The notes: generated by a model from the letters alone, not told the origin. Shown: positions 1 through 5,609, counted from the stretch's first letter. The stretch is 13,408 bases of DNA from GCA-003244245 sp035714625 (GCA_035714625.1 DASTLT010000290.1:1-13408), one strand, 5' to 3'. Numbers and translations: made by a program.

Positions 1-2
1 AC

Positions 3-269
3 CACACCCCCCACCTCGCCCACTCGCTGAGCAACCTGGCGATCGCGCTCTGTGAGCTCGGTCGACATGACGAGGAGCTGGAGCTGCGCACCGAAGTCGT
101 GGTGCGCTGGCGGATCCTGGCCCAGCTCGACCCGGACGAGCACAAAGAGACCTACCAGCGGGAACGAGCCCGCTTGGCGGGCAGCTTCTCCCAGCACGGG
201 CATGATCCGGGCGCGGCCTGGCGAGCCGAGGAGGAGCTCGCCCGGCGCCTGGGTCTTGAGACTGAATAG
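3..269 (+). CDS. C-terminal end of a tetratricopeptide-repeat protein (5' end outside window)
   Basis: The reading frame is open from the window edge to a TAG at 267-269 and gives about 88 residues. It starts in a TPR helix pair (HLAHSLSNLAIALCELGRHD), continues with a helix rich in E, L and R, then a helical tail ending LARRLGLETE. The pattern of small and large residues (A-L-LG-H-E) is the usual TPR signature, so this is the end of a longer helical-repeat protein. The repeats resemble those at residues 448-580 of the STAND NTPase at 10201-12951, so the missing part could be a similar NTPase-TPR protein; that is inference. TPR arrays bind proteins and have no catalysis of their own. The gene points towards the convergent vapBC-like pair. 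The overlapping plus-strand frame beginning at 52 is a shadow. Confidence 0.7.
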   Translation, partial: HTPHLAHSLSNLAIALCELGRHDEELELRTEVVVRWRILAQLDPDEHKETYQRERARLAGSFSQHGHDPGAAWRAEEELARRLGLETE

Positions 270-281
270 GGACTGAATAGG
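260..281. repeat. 11-bp perfect tandem duplication over a stop codon
   Basis: GACTGAATAGG occurs twice in direct succession, at 260-270 and 271-281. The first copy contains the TAG stop of the TPR protein. It is most simply a replication-slippage duplication and adds a redundant stop-like motif downstream. No function is implied. Confidence 0.85.
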
Positions 282-328
282 GGAGGTCTCCGCGCCCGGT
301 GAACCCAATGGTGGTCCGCGACGTGGGC

Positions 329-577
329 TCAGCTCAGCACGGCGAAGCGCGGCTGGTCGACAGCAGAGCCGTGGTAATCGGCCTCGAATGCGGCGATCAG
401 GACCGCGGCGTCTGCTGGCTCGAGTTCCCCCATCCGGTGCTTGCGCCAGATGGCTGCCGGCACCTCCACCCTCGCCAATGCCGACACGATGAGAACACCT
501 TGTCGTCGGATCAGTCCATGGTCCGGCTCATCCGCATAGAGCTTCACCACGGCTGAGGAGTCCGCGAAGACGATCAT
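329..577 (-). pseudogene. VapC-like PIN-domain toxin, truncated at the C terminus
   Basis: This 82-residue ORF begins MIVFADSSAVVKLYADEP, the typical N terminus of a VapC PIN-domain ribonuclease. The first acidic metal ligand (D6) and the second (E38, in ARVEVPAA) are present. PIN toxins are normally about 125-140 residues and carry a third aspartate in a YDA.QLA-type helix near residue 95-100. That part is missing, and the frame stops after RFAVLS. No continuation is visible in other frames, because the convergent TPR gene tail lies directly beyond. The ATG overlaps the stop of the upstream antitoxin gene by 4 bp (ATGA at 574-577), the usual translational coupling of vapBC. Nuclease activity is unlikely without the C-terminal half. 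It could also be a short variant fold, but I consider it a broken toxin. Confidence 0.75.
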
Positions 578-870
578 TCGCGATCGTCGCGCACCAGGTC
601 TGCCAGGGGGTGACCCTGACCTGCTCGGTGCCGGGCATGGGCGATGTCGTCCTCGGCCGGTCTGGGTCGGGGCGGACCGGTCGAGGCCAGCAGACCCGCG
701 GCGGCCAGCCGCTCACGGACCCGGAGCGACTCGTCGTCGGTCAACTCCGGGTCGGTGGCGGCATCAAGCACCCGGGTCACAAATTCATTGATGCTGCTGC
801 CGCGCTGTTCGGCGGCCCGGCGCACCCGCTGGACCAGCTCCTCGGAAGCACGCCAGGTCACCTGCGCCAT
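574..870 (-). CDS. VapB-like antitoxin, ribbon-helix-helix (CopG/Arc type)
   Basis: This is a 98-residue protein. Residues 1-40 start MAQVTWRASEELVQRVRRAA and include a SINEFVTRVLD helix, which gives one beta strand and two helices: the ribbon-helix-helix DNA-binding fold of CopG/Arc-type antitoxins. Residues 41-98 are charged and probably disordered. In this family the tail wraps around and blocks the PIN toxin. The stop codon overlaps the start of the vapC-like ORF by 4 bp, the standard antitoxin-first arrangement. Such antitoxins normally repress their own promoter together with the toxin. The toxin here is truncated, so this gene may be an orphan antitoxin. There is no good Shine-Dalgarno sequence, but a -10-like hexamer lies 6 nt upstream of the ATG, so I favour a leaderless start at 870. 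Confidence 0.8.
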   Translation of the reverse strand: MAQVTWRASEELVQRVRRAAEQRGSSINEFVTRVLDAATDPELTDDESLRVRERLAAAGLLASTGPPRPRPAEDDIAHARHRAGQGHPLADLVRDDRE

Positions 871-888
871 GCCTGCATGCTAGTAGGC
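871..888 (-). promoter_or_regulatory. Candidate leaderless promoter and operator of the vapB-like gene
   Basis: On the minus strand TAGCAT (877-882) fits the actinobacterial -10 form TANNNT. It ends 6 nt before the ATG, so transcription would start at or next to the start codon. The hexamer lies inside an imperfect inverted repeat with GCCT and AGGC arms (871-888) around a GCATGC palindrome, a plausible site for the ribbon-helix-helix antitoxin. No convincing -35 is visible. This is inference from pattern only. Confidence 0.4.
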
Positions 889-1299
889 ACGCCAGCACAT
901 CCGGGTGCCGACAGGGGCTCGCGGTTACCCGCCGACGTGCGGTGGCCACCAACCGCACCGGCCCGCGACGGATGGGCTCGGTCAGGTCAGCGTTACCGTC
1001 GAGCAATACGGCTACATCACGGCGAAGGACGCCCGCGAACTCGGTTCGGACCGGCCATCTCGTCGACCTTGCCCGGCGGGGTGACCTTGACCGGGTGGCG
1101 CACGGATTGTACCGCTTCAAGGTCATCCCCGTCGGCACCATATTGTCCACCGTGCGACACGGCAACAGTGACCAAGAGAGCCAGTTGACCAAGACGGTCA
1201 GCGAGCTTGGCGAGGGGTGCCCTCACCTACGCTGCTCAGCAAAGGGGCAACGGTTTCGGCACAAGGGCGAGATCCTGGCCCGCCGGACTCGGGCTCCGG
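889..1299. other. Gene-poor stretch holding one abiEi fragment
   Basis: No intact gene is supported here. The only recognisable content is the abiEi fragment at 996-1132. The short ORFs on both strands are not conserved-looking and mostly overlap that fragment or the end of the convergent HTH/TPR gene. In the segment 1133-1299 I see nothing recognisable. Confidence 0.6.
996..1132 (+). pseudogene. Fragment of abiEi antitoxin gene, frameshifted
   Basis: These 137 nt align end to end with 2890-3028 of the intact abiEi gene. I count two substitutions (near 1016 and 1075) and two single-G deletions: GAACTCGGTTCGG versus GAACTCGGGTTCGG, and ACCGGCC versus ACCGGGCC. Codons for residues ~13-59 of AbiEi are covered, which is most of the winged-helix domain. 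The two -1 frameshifts destroy the reading frame between LTAKDAREL and the RVAHGLYRFKV segment. There is no start codon, no promoter like that of the full gene, and no downstream half. The near-identity points to a recent duplication of a short piece. Confidence 0.9.
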
Positions 1300-2712
1300 C
1301 TACGCCCGGGTCGTGGCGACCTGGCGGGCGTTGCGGGCCAGCTCCTTGGCGTCGGAACCCGGCCGGGTATCCAGCGTCTCGGCCAGGGGGATGAGGCGTT
1401 GGCGGGTGGGCACCGAGTGCAGCGCCGCCACCTCGTCAATGACCTGGCGGGCCAGCACCAGGCCGCGGGAGTCTGCGGCCTGGACATGGATGGTGGCCAG
1501 GGTGAGCCGCGCCTTCACCCCGTCGCGGCGCTCATGCGCGGCGAAGGTCCGCGCCGCCGAGGCCGCGAACGGCTCGGCATCATCCAGCCGGCCCAGCCGC
1601 CACACCGTGTCAGCGGTGGTCCAGTCGAAGTCGGCTCGCTGGAAGGAATCCGGCGGCTCCCACCCATCCCGCGACCGGGCGAGGCAGGCCCGGGCTTGCC
1701 GGTGGTCCTTCAACCGCGCATATGAGCCCGCCGAGCTGACCTCCAGCCCGGCGGCCAGGACCGCTGTCCGCGGGTCATTCCCTGGAGCGCGTAGCAGGGT
1801 GGCCTGCCCCAACTGGTAGCACTTCAGCGCGCTGTTCGGATGGCCGGCCATCGCCTCCAACTGGCCCGAGCGCCGCAGTGCTGAGGCCGCACGATGATAG
1901 TCACCGGCCTCGATAGCCAACTCAAGGGACTGACGATAGTGATTGCGCGCATGGCGGTCGTACCCGGAATCGAAACAGCACAACCCGGCCACCTCGTGCG
2001 CCCGAGCCAGCGCCGACTCCAGGGCGCGCCGGACGGCCTCGGGACCCTCCACCCCCCGCCACCGGGTGAACTGCTCCAGCGTGGCACTGGCGATCTCTGC
2101 CTGACCCCCGTGGGCGCAGCGCAACGCCCACATCCGCTGGGCCATCTCCTCAATCCAGGCCACGTGGGACATTCCCAGCCGCGACGGCAACGGCAGCTCC
2201 CGCGGCGCCGGATACGGATCGGCCAGCGCCCCGACGCCGGGGATGCGGGCACCGAACGCGGCCATCCCGCCCAGCGCCACCATGTGCCTGCGCAACACGT
2301 CGTCCTCCACCCCCTCCCAGGGGTCAGCGACCGCGACCTCTCCACTGTAGGTGCCATCCGGCCCCCAGTAGCTGCCGTCCGGACCCCACCAGGACAGCCC
2401 CATCAGCTCGAACGGAATCTCCAGACCACCGCAGATGCGCCGCAGCACCTGGTGGTTCTCCACCCGCCGCCGGCCACTGACGATCTCGGAGACCTCCGAC
2501 TGGGACTGCCCGGTCCGCCGCGCGATCTCCCGCTGCGACAACCCACCCTCCCGACCCAGCACCCGGTACAGGCCGCCGATATCCAGCGCGACCAGCAGGT
2601 GGCGCACCTCTGGGCGGGCATAGACGGCGTATCGCGCGGGGTCCGCGGCGGGCGCAGACTCGCCCGCCCCCGCCGCACCCGAGATCGGTTTGTGCCTGTC
2701 TCTGTCACTCAT
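1300..2712 (-). CDS. HTH (XRE-type) transcriptional regulator with C-terminal TPR-like repeats
   Basis: This is a 470-residue protein counted from the ATG at 2712; a GTG at 2727 would add five residues (MWWWV). Residues 1-35 are a polar leader. Residues ~38-100 form an XRE/Cro-like DNA-binding domain, with the helix-turn-helix at about 59-81 (SQREIARRTGQSQSEVSEIV). A linker with two WGPDG[ST]Y repeats lies at 109-122. Residues ~185-460 are helical with TPR-like pairs, such as GDYHRAASALRRSGQLEA and HPNSALKCYQLGQ. Proteins of this build are common in actinomycetes and act as regulators whose TPR part senses a peptide, protein or other ligand; the target is unknown. It is transcribed divergently from abiEi across a 140-bp gap. 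A purine-rich GAAGGGG at 2728-2734 is 15 nt from the ATG, so the start is not certain. A second, broken copy lies at 3757-4164. Confidence 0.85.
   Translation of the reverse strand: MSDRDRHKPISGAAGAGESAPAADPARYAVYARPEVRHLLVALDIGGLYRVLGREGGLSQREIARRTGQSQSEVSEIVSGRRRVENHQVLRRICGGLEIPFELMGLSWWGPDGSYWGPDGTYSGEVAVADPWEGVEDDVLRRHMVALGGMAAFGARIPGVGALADPYPAPRELPLPSRLGMSHVAWIEEMAQRMWALRCAHGGQAEIASATLEQFTRWRGVEGPEAVRRALESALARAHEVAGLCCFDSGYDRHARNHYRQSLELAIEAGDYHRAASALRRSGQLEAMAGHPNSALKCYQLGQATLLRAPGNDPRTAVLAAGLEVSSAGSYARLKDHRQARACLARSRDGWEPPDSFQRADFDWTTADTVWRLGRLDDAEPFAASAARTFAAHERRDGVKARLTLATIHVQAADSRGLVLARQVIDEVAALHSVPTRQRLIPLAETLDTRPGSDAKELARNARQVATTRA
2347..2388 (-). repeat. Two in-frame WGPDG[ST]Y heptad repeats
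   Basis: Residues 109-115 (WGPDGSY) and 116-122 (WGPDGTY) of the HTH/TPR regulator are a tandem 7-residue repeat, encoded by two 21-nt units. They form a Gly/Pro/Asp-rich linker between the DNA-binding domain and the helical part. A short repeat of this kind can change in number by slippage. Confidence 0.8.
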
Positions 2713-2817
2713 CACCCACCACCACACCCCTTCGGTTAATTGTGGCCGGGCGCACCCTAGCCCGATATGTCCCTGTCGGTCCCCCAGGCCCCCCGATCAA
2801 CGAAGCCGACGGAAGTC

Positions 2818-2858
2818 TTGACAAAAGTACGGCAAAATGCCATATTTTTGGTATGCCG
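2818..2858 (+). promoter_or_regulatory. Leaderless abiEi promoter with nested inverted repeats
   Basis: A perfect -35 TTGACA (2818-2823) is followed by 17 nt and a -10 like CATATT (2841-2846). The ATG of abiEi starts 6 nt later at 2853, so the mRNA should begin at or next to the start codon. Inverted repeats overlie the promoter: CGGCA (2830-2834) with TGCCG (2854-2858), TGCCA (2838-2842) with TGGTA (2849-2853, one mismatch), and GGCA-AAA-TGCC (2831-2841). AbiEi antitoxins are known to repress their own operon by binding inverted repeats at the promoter, so these are the likely operators. The local AT-richness stands out from the surroundings. Confidence 0.7.
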
Positions 2859-3416
2859 GGTCGGGTCTATGCGGCGCTCTTCGAGGTAGCCGTCGAGCAA
2901 TACGGCTACCTCACGGCGAAGGACGCCCGCGAACTCGGGTTCGGACCGGGCCATCTCGTCGACCTTGCCCAGCGGGGTGACCTTGACCGGGTGGCGCACG
3001 GATTGTACCGCTTCAAGGTCATCCCCGTGACGATGCGGGACCAGCTTATGGAAGCCGTGCTGTGGCCCCGGGGCCTCGGCGTCATCAGCCACGCCACGGC
3101 GCTCGACCTCTGGGACCTCTGCGACGTGAACCCCACCAAGGTCCATGTCACAGTTCCGAAATCGGCGCGCATCAGACGAAAGACGCCGCCGGCGTACGAA
3201 GTTCACGTACGCGACCTCGATACCGCCGACATCACGCGCAGCGAGGGCATCACGGTCGTGGCCGTGCGCCGGGCCATTCTCGACGGCATTGAGGCCCAGA
3301 TCGGCGGGCATCTCATCGATCAGGCCGTCGACACCGCCCTCCGCGAGGGGCTGCTGACCGCCGCTGAGCACACTGAGATCACCGCCGCCCGCACGGATCG
3401 GGTTGGTGCCCGGTGA
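2853..3416 (+). CDS. abiEi: AbiEi-type antitoxin (type IV toxin-antitoxin AbiE), transcriptional repressor
   Basis: This is a 187-residue protein starting MPGRVYAALFEVAVEQYGYL. Residues ~1-50 are a winged helix-turn-helix (YGYLTAKDARELGF, then VAHGLYRF as the wing), the AbiEi N-terminal DNA-binding domain. Residues ~55-187 form the antitoxin domain, with the typical pattern GVISHATALDLWDLCDVNP, HVTVP and a later ITVVAVRRAILDGI segment. AbiEi counteracts the nucleotidyltransferase toxin AbiEii without stable complex formation and represses the operon. I chose the ATG at 2853 because the TTGACA/CATATT promoter places the transcript start there; the longer frame from 2742 would be upstream of the promoter. 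Its stop overlaps the GTG of the abiEii remnant by 4 bp. The toxin is destroyed, so the gene is an orphan antitoxin/repressor. It could still act in trans on another AbiE system in the genome. Confidence 0.85.
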   Translation: MPGRVYAALFEVAVEQYGYLTAKDARELGFGPGHLVDLAQRGDLDRVAHGLYRFKVIPVTMRDQLMEAVLWPRGLGVISHATALDLWDLCDVNPTKVHVTVPKSARIRRKTPPAYEVHVRDLDTADITRSEGITVVAVRRAILDGIEAQIGGHLIDQAVDTALREGLLTAAEHTEITAARTDRVGAR

Positions 3417-3705
3417 AGGCCAAGGGCAAGCCCCCGTTCAGCGTCAACGTTCTGCAGCGTTGGATCGCGGACGCTGCAGAGGCCGCAGTGGCGGTCGGCC
3501 GCCAGCAGCGCTGGGCGTCGCTGAAGACGAGCGGCCGGCGGTCCGGGAAGCGTGCGAGGAGATCTTCGCCTTGCGCGTCGCTCACCCGGGGCCGCCTCGG
3601 GTCACTGTGTTCGAGTCCTGACCCGAGCAGTATCGGGTGCTCGCCGAAGAAGTGCGTCACCTGAAGAAGCTTCGCCTCGGACCGTCGAGGTGGTGGCTGG
3701 GCTAG
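3413..3705 (+). pseudogene. Collapsed remnant of AbiEii nucleotidyltransferase toxin
   Basis: A GTG at 3413 overlaps the abiEi stop (GTGA), as expected for the second gene of an abiE operon. It starts a frame reading KAKGKPPFSVNVLQRWIADA followed by GRQQRWAS, which resembles the N terminus of actinobacterial AbiEii toxins. After about 35-40 codons the similarity jumps to the +2-shifted frame (AVREACEEIFALRVAHP, then VTVFES), which looks like a C-terminal segment of the same family. That frame meets TGA at 3619-3621 where a Trp codon would fit, then continues PEQYRVLAEEV to TAG at 3703. The whole nucleotidyltransferase core with its GS and DxD-type motifs is missing. I therefore see a large internal deletion, a frameshift and a nonsense change. 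Family similarity is from memory; the operon position supports it. Confidence 0.6.
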
Positions 3706-3756
3706 TGGTGGCGGGCAACCCGGCTGGCCGCTTCGTGGTCGCGGCGCTGGCGTTCC

Positions 3757-4164
3757 GGCCCAGTTGCCAGACCGCGTTGGCCGTGGTCCAGTCGAAGTCA
3801 GCCCGATGGTAAGGCGTCCGGCGGCTCCCACCCGTCACGTGACCGGCTCAGGCAGGTCAATGCCTGCTGGGTATCGCCCATCCGGGCGTACGCCGAGGCC
3901 GAACTGGCGTGCAAACCGGCAGCCAGAACCGTGGTCTCGGGGCCATCACCGGGAACGCGCAACAGCGTGGCCTGCCCCAACTGGTAGTACTTGAGCGCGT
4001 GATCCGGATGACCGGTCACCGCCTCCACCTGGCCAGCGAATGTGAGCGCCTTGGCTGCCCGATGATGGTCACCGGCCTGGATCGCCAGCTCCCGCGGCGC
4101 CGGATACGGATCGGCCAGCGCCCCGACGCCGGGAATGCGGGCACCGAACGCGGCCATCCCGCCC
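3757..4164 (-). pseudogene. Broken, mosaic copy of the HTH/TPR regulator
   Basis: Read on the minus strand, 4164-4087 encodes GGMAAFGARIPGVGALADPY and PAPREL. It matches 2272-2195 of the intact regulator with a single mismatch in 78 nt. It is then joined directly to AIQAGDHHRAAKALTFAGQ and what follows (4086-3757). That part corresponds to a region about 105 codons further on in the intact protein and is only moderately similar to it (for example YQLGQATLLR and SRDGWEPPD are shared, with many changes between). A 1-nt insertion near 3810 shifts the frame before HRADFDWTTANAVWQLGR. Homology ends near 3757. The DNA-binding domain, the start and the C terminus are all missing. The junction lies at a shared GAGCTG/GAGTTG (Glu-Leu) sequence. 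Confidence 0.85.
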
Positions 4165-4257
4165 GCCGGTGGCACCAGCTAGGTGATCATTGAGGTAGAT
4201 GCCGAGCAAGGGTGGCTCCGCGTAGACTGTCCTTGCCGTACCGCCACTTTCTGTCAT
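4165..4257 (-). pseudogene. N-terminal stub of an unknown actinobacterial protein
   Basis: A minus-strand ATG at 4257 is preceded by a good Shine-Dalgarno sequence (GGAGG, 5 nt upstream). It reads MTESGGTARTVYAEPPLLGI followed by YLNDHLAGATGG. The segment LLGIYLNDHLAGAT resembles the start of a family of ~160-180-residue actinobacterial hypothetical proteins; that recognition is from memory and is not certain. After about 32 codons the sequence runs straight into the HTH/TPR pseudogene in another frame (the ORF itself reads on to 4069). The stub therefore kept its start and ribosome-binding site but lost its body to the rearrangement. Such a start could still drive translation of a short fusion peptide. 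Confidence 0.55.
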
Positions 4258-4540
4258 GCCGCCTCCAGCCACCCCGAGGGTTGTTCGTGGCTACATACCT
4301 CAGCGAGCCGGATCGATGCGGGCTGAGAGTGACGATGTTGTCGCTGGTGGCAGCGGCTGGCGTACCGGCCAGTTGGGGGACGCGGGCAGGAAACGATCGA
4401 AGGAACAGGAATTTGTGTGATCAAGGGTGATTTGAATCACAGATAACGGACCGGCCCCTCCGGGGTTTGGGAGCGTGGGACGGGGGTACCCGAGCGGGGA
4501 ATTGGTGTCCGAGGGGTAACCCACAATCAAGGGAAGATCT
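4258..4540. other. Intergenic region upstream of the 99-aa membrane protein, with a TGTGAT/ATCACA inverted repeat
   Basis: I see no gene in this stretch. On the plus strand TGTGAT (4416-4421) and ATCACA (4436-4441) form a 6-bp inverted repeat around 14 nt, and inside it GTGAT-TTGA-ATCAC (4427-4440) is a tighter palindrome. Between this and the start at 4541 lie GC-rich short repeats around GGGTACCC (4484-4491) and GGGTAACCC (4515-4523) that could fold. The inverted repeat is a candidate regulator site for the downstream gene. No protein can be assigned to it. Confidence 0.45.
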
Positions 4541-4840
4541 ATGACCAGTGCAGCAGGTGCAGCAGGCCGCGCCACCGGCGATCTCGGCATGGGCGCGACG
4601 GCCCGCAGGAGTATCACCGAGACCAAGGCGTCCTTCAAGACCACGGAGTTTTTCGCCTACCTCGCCGCTGTCCTAGCAATCATTATCACGGCTGGGGTGG
4701 TGGACGGCAACGGTAACACCGCCGATCCCTTCAACGCAGAGCAAGCGCTACGTTACATCACCTTCCTCACCATCGGTTACATGGTGAGCCGGGGGCTGGC
4801 TAAGGCAGGCAGCCGGGAGCCCTACGTCGAGGGCCGTTAA
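4541..4840 (+). CDS. Small protein with two membrane segments, conserved-looking in actinobacteria
   Basis: This is a 99-residue protein. Residues 1-32 are polar and Ala/Gly/Thr-rich (cytoplasmic), followed by a conserved-looking SFKTTEF. Membrane segment 1 is about 35-54 (FFAYLAAVLAIIITAGVV). A polar loop with DGNGNTADPF follows. Membrane segment 2 is about 69-86 (ALRYITFLTIGYMVSRGLAK), then a short tail GSREPYVEGR. I recall similar short proteins ending YM(V/I)SRGLAK-GSREPY in many actinomycetes, without known function. A purine-rich GGGAAG lies 4 nt before the ATG at 4541. The gene stands alone: an inverted repeat is upstream and a strong hairpin is 32 nt downstream. It faces the convergent DUF1360 gene. 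Confidence 0.75.
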   Translation: MTSAAGAAGRATGDLGMGATARRSITETKASFKTTEFFAYLAAVLAIIITAGVVDGNGNTADPFNAEQALRYITFLTIGYMVSRGLAKAGSREPYVEGR

Positions 4841-4872
4841 CCCTAAGGCCTCAACCTGACCTGCAGGCCAAC

Positions 4873-4913
4873 GCACTGCTCCGCCCCTGGGTAACGCCAG
4901 GGCGGAGCAGTGC
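4873..4913. terminator. Strong hairpin between convergent genes
   Basis: The arm GCACTGCTCCGCCC (4873-4886) pairs perfectly with GGGCGGAGCAGTGC (4900-4913), and TGG/CCA extends the stem past one bulged C. The loop is about 6 nt (GTAACG). There is no long T-run, which is usual for actinobacterial terminators. It lies between the ends of the convergent genes at 4840 and 5045 and can serve both. Confidence 0.8.
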
Positions 4914-5044
4914 GGCTGTTCGACCCCCTTCTTCCGACAGCTCCATACGGGCGGTCCGTACGGCCGGGGGGAGCCATCCCGTGGCACTCGGTTCGTTCCC
5001 TGAAGCGGCGCTCCTCTTACTGAGGTCAGTTCTCGGGAGCTATG

Positions 5045-5572
5045 TCAGTTCTCGGTAGCTTGCGTCGCGCGGGTGTAAGCGAGGTGCAGAAAGTCAGCGC
5101 CGGCCAGCGCAGCGAAGGTGGCTGCCGTCAGCCGGGTGAAACGGGGCACGAATATCAACCCGATCATGTGGGCGGTCACCACCCACATGTCCAAGCAGAA
5201 GGGACAGGTGAGGAGCTCGCCGATCGCGTGCCGTAAGCCAGTGGACTGGCGCACCTCCTCCTTGAGCTCGCCGGGTCCCGCCGTATCTTGATAACGGGTG
5301 AAGGGAGCGCGCAACGGGCTGGTGACCGCCGCCTTGCTCAGGGTGCGGGAGAGCTTGTGCGTCCCCGCGGTGATCAGCAGCAGGTCATAAGCCCCGATCC
5401 GCCGGGGTAGGTTCCGTCCGGCCAGCGTAGCTACCAGCGCGGCGAGTGCTACCAGCAGGACAAAAGCCCCCATCGCCACCACATAACCGCCCATCGGGCG
5501 CTCCTCGCCGTTACGGTATTCCTCACCGTCCGCCTGGGCGGTGCGCGTCACATCTGGTGCCAGGTTCCGCAT
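5045..5572 (-). CDS. DUF1360 family membrane protein
   Basis: This is a 175-residue protein. After a polar N terminus of ~25 residues there is a membrane segment at about 28-51 (GGYVVAMGAFVLLVALAALV). Then comes the family's conserved stretch AYDLLLITAGTHKLSRTLSK followed by SPLRAPFTRYQ. The acidic-basic segment GPGELKEEVR leads to RHAIGELLTCPFCLDMWV, with a CPFC pair, and two further hydrophobic helices run to the end. This order is the signature of DUF1360, which includes Bacillus YngL; the function is unknown. GAAAGG 6 nt upstream of the ATG at 5572 supports this start, with a second ATG at codon 27 possible. It may follow the ORF at 5643-5912 in one transcript, with a 7-bp hairpin between them. 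Confidence 0.8.
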   Translation of the reverse strand: MRNLAPDVTRTAQADGEEYRNGEERPMGGYVVAMGAFVLLVALAALVATLAGRNLPRRIGAYDLLLITAGTHKLSRTLSKAAVTSPLRAPFTRYQDTAGPGELKEEVRQSTGLRHAIGELLTCPFCLDMWVVTAHMIGLIFVPRFTRLTAATFAALAGADFLHLAYTRATQATEN

Positions 5573-5609
5573 CTTAAGCCTTTCACACCTTTACTCTCAT
5601 GAGCTGTTA

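Noticed and set aside
610..1188. 192-codon plus-strand frame
   Set aside because: Antisense to the vapB-like gene and running through the frameshifted abiEi fragment; composition is random.
1894..2739. 281-codon plus-strand frame over the HTH/TPR regulator
   Set aside because: Antisense to a coherent HTH/TPR protein; Pro/His/Arg-rich without motif.
2742..2852. N-terminal extension of AbiEi by 37 residues
   Set aside because: It lies upstream of, and across, the TTGACA/CATATT promoter, and the residues are unlike an AbiEi N terminus.
996..4164. Insertion sequence or transposon as the cause of the rearrangements
   Set aside because: No transposase frame, terminal inverted repeats or target duplications could be seen at the borders of the duplicated pieces.
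4442..4540. Riboswitch (for example a c-di-AMP type) before the 99-aa protein
   Set aside because: The GC-rich leader has short pairings, but I could not match the conserved blocks of any riboswitch class.
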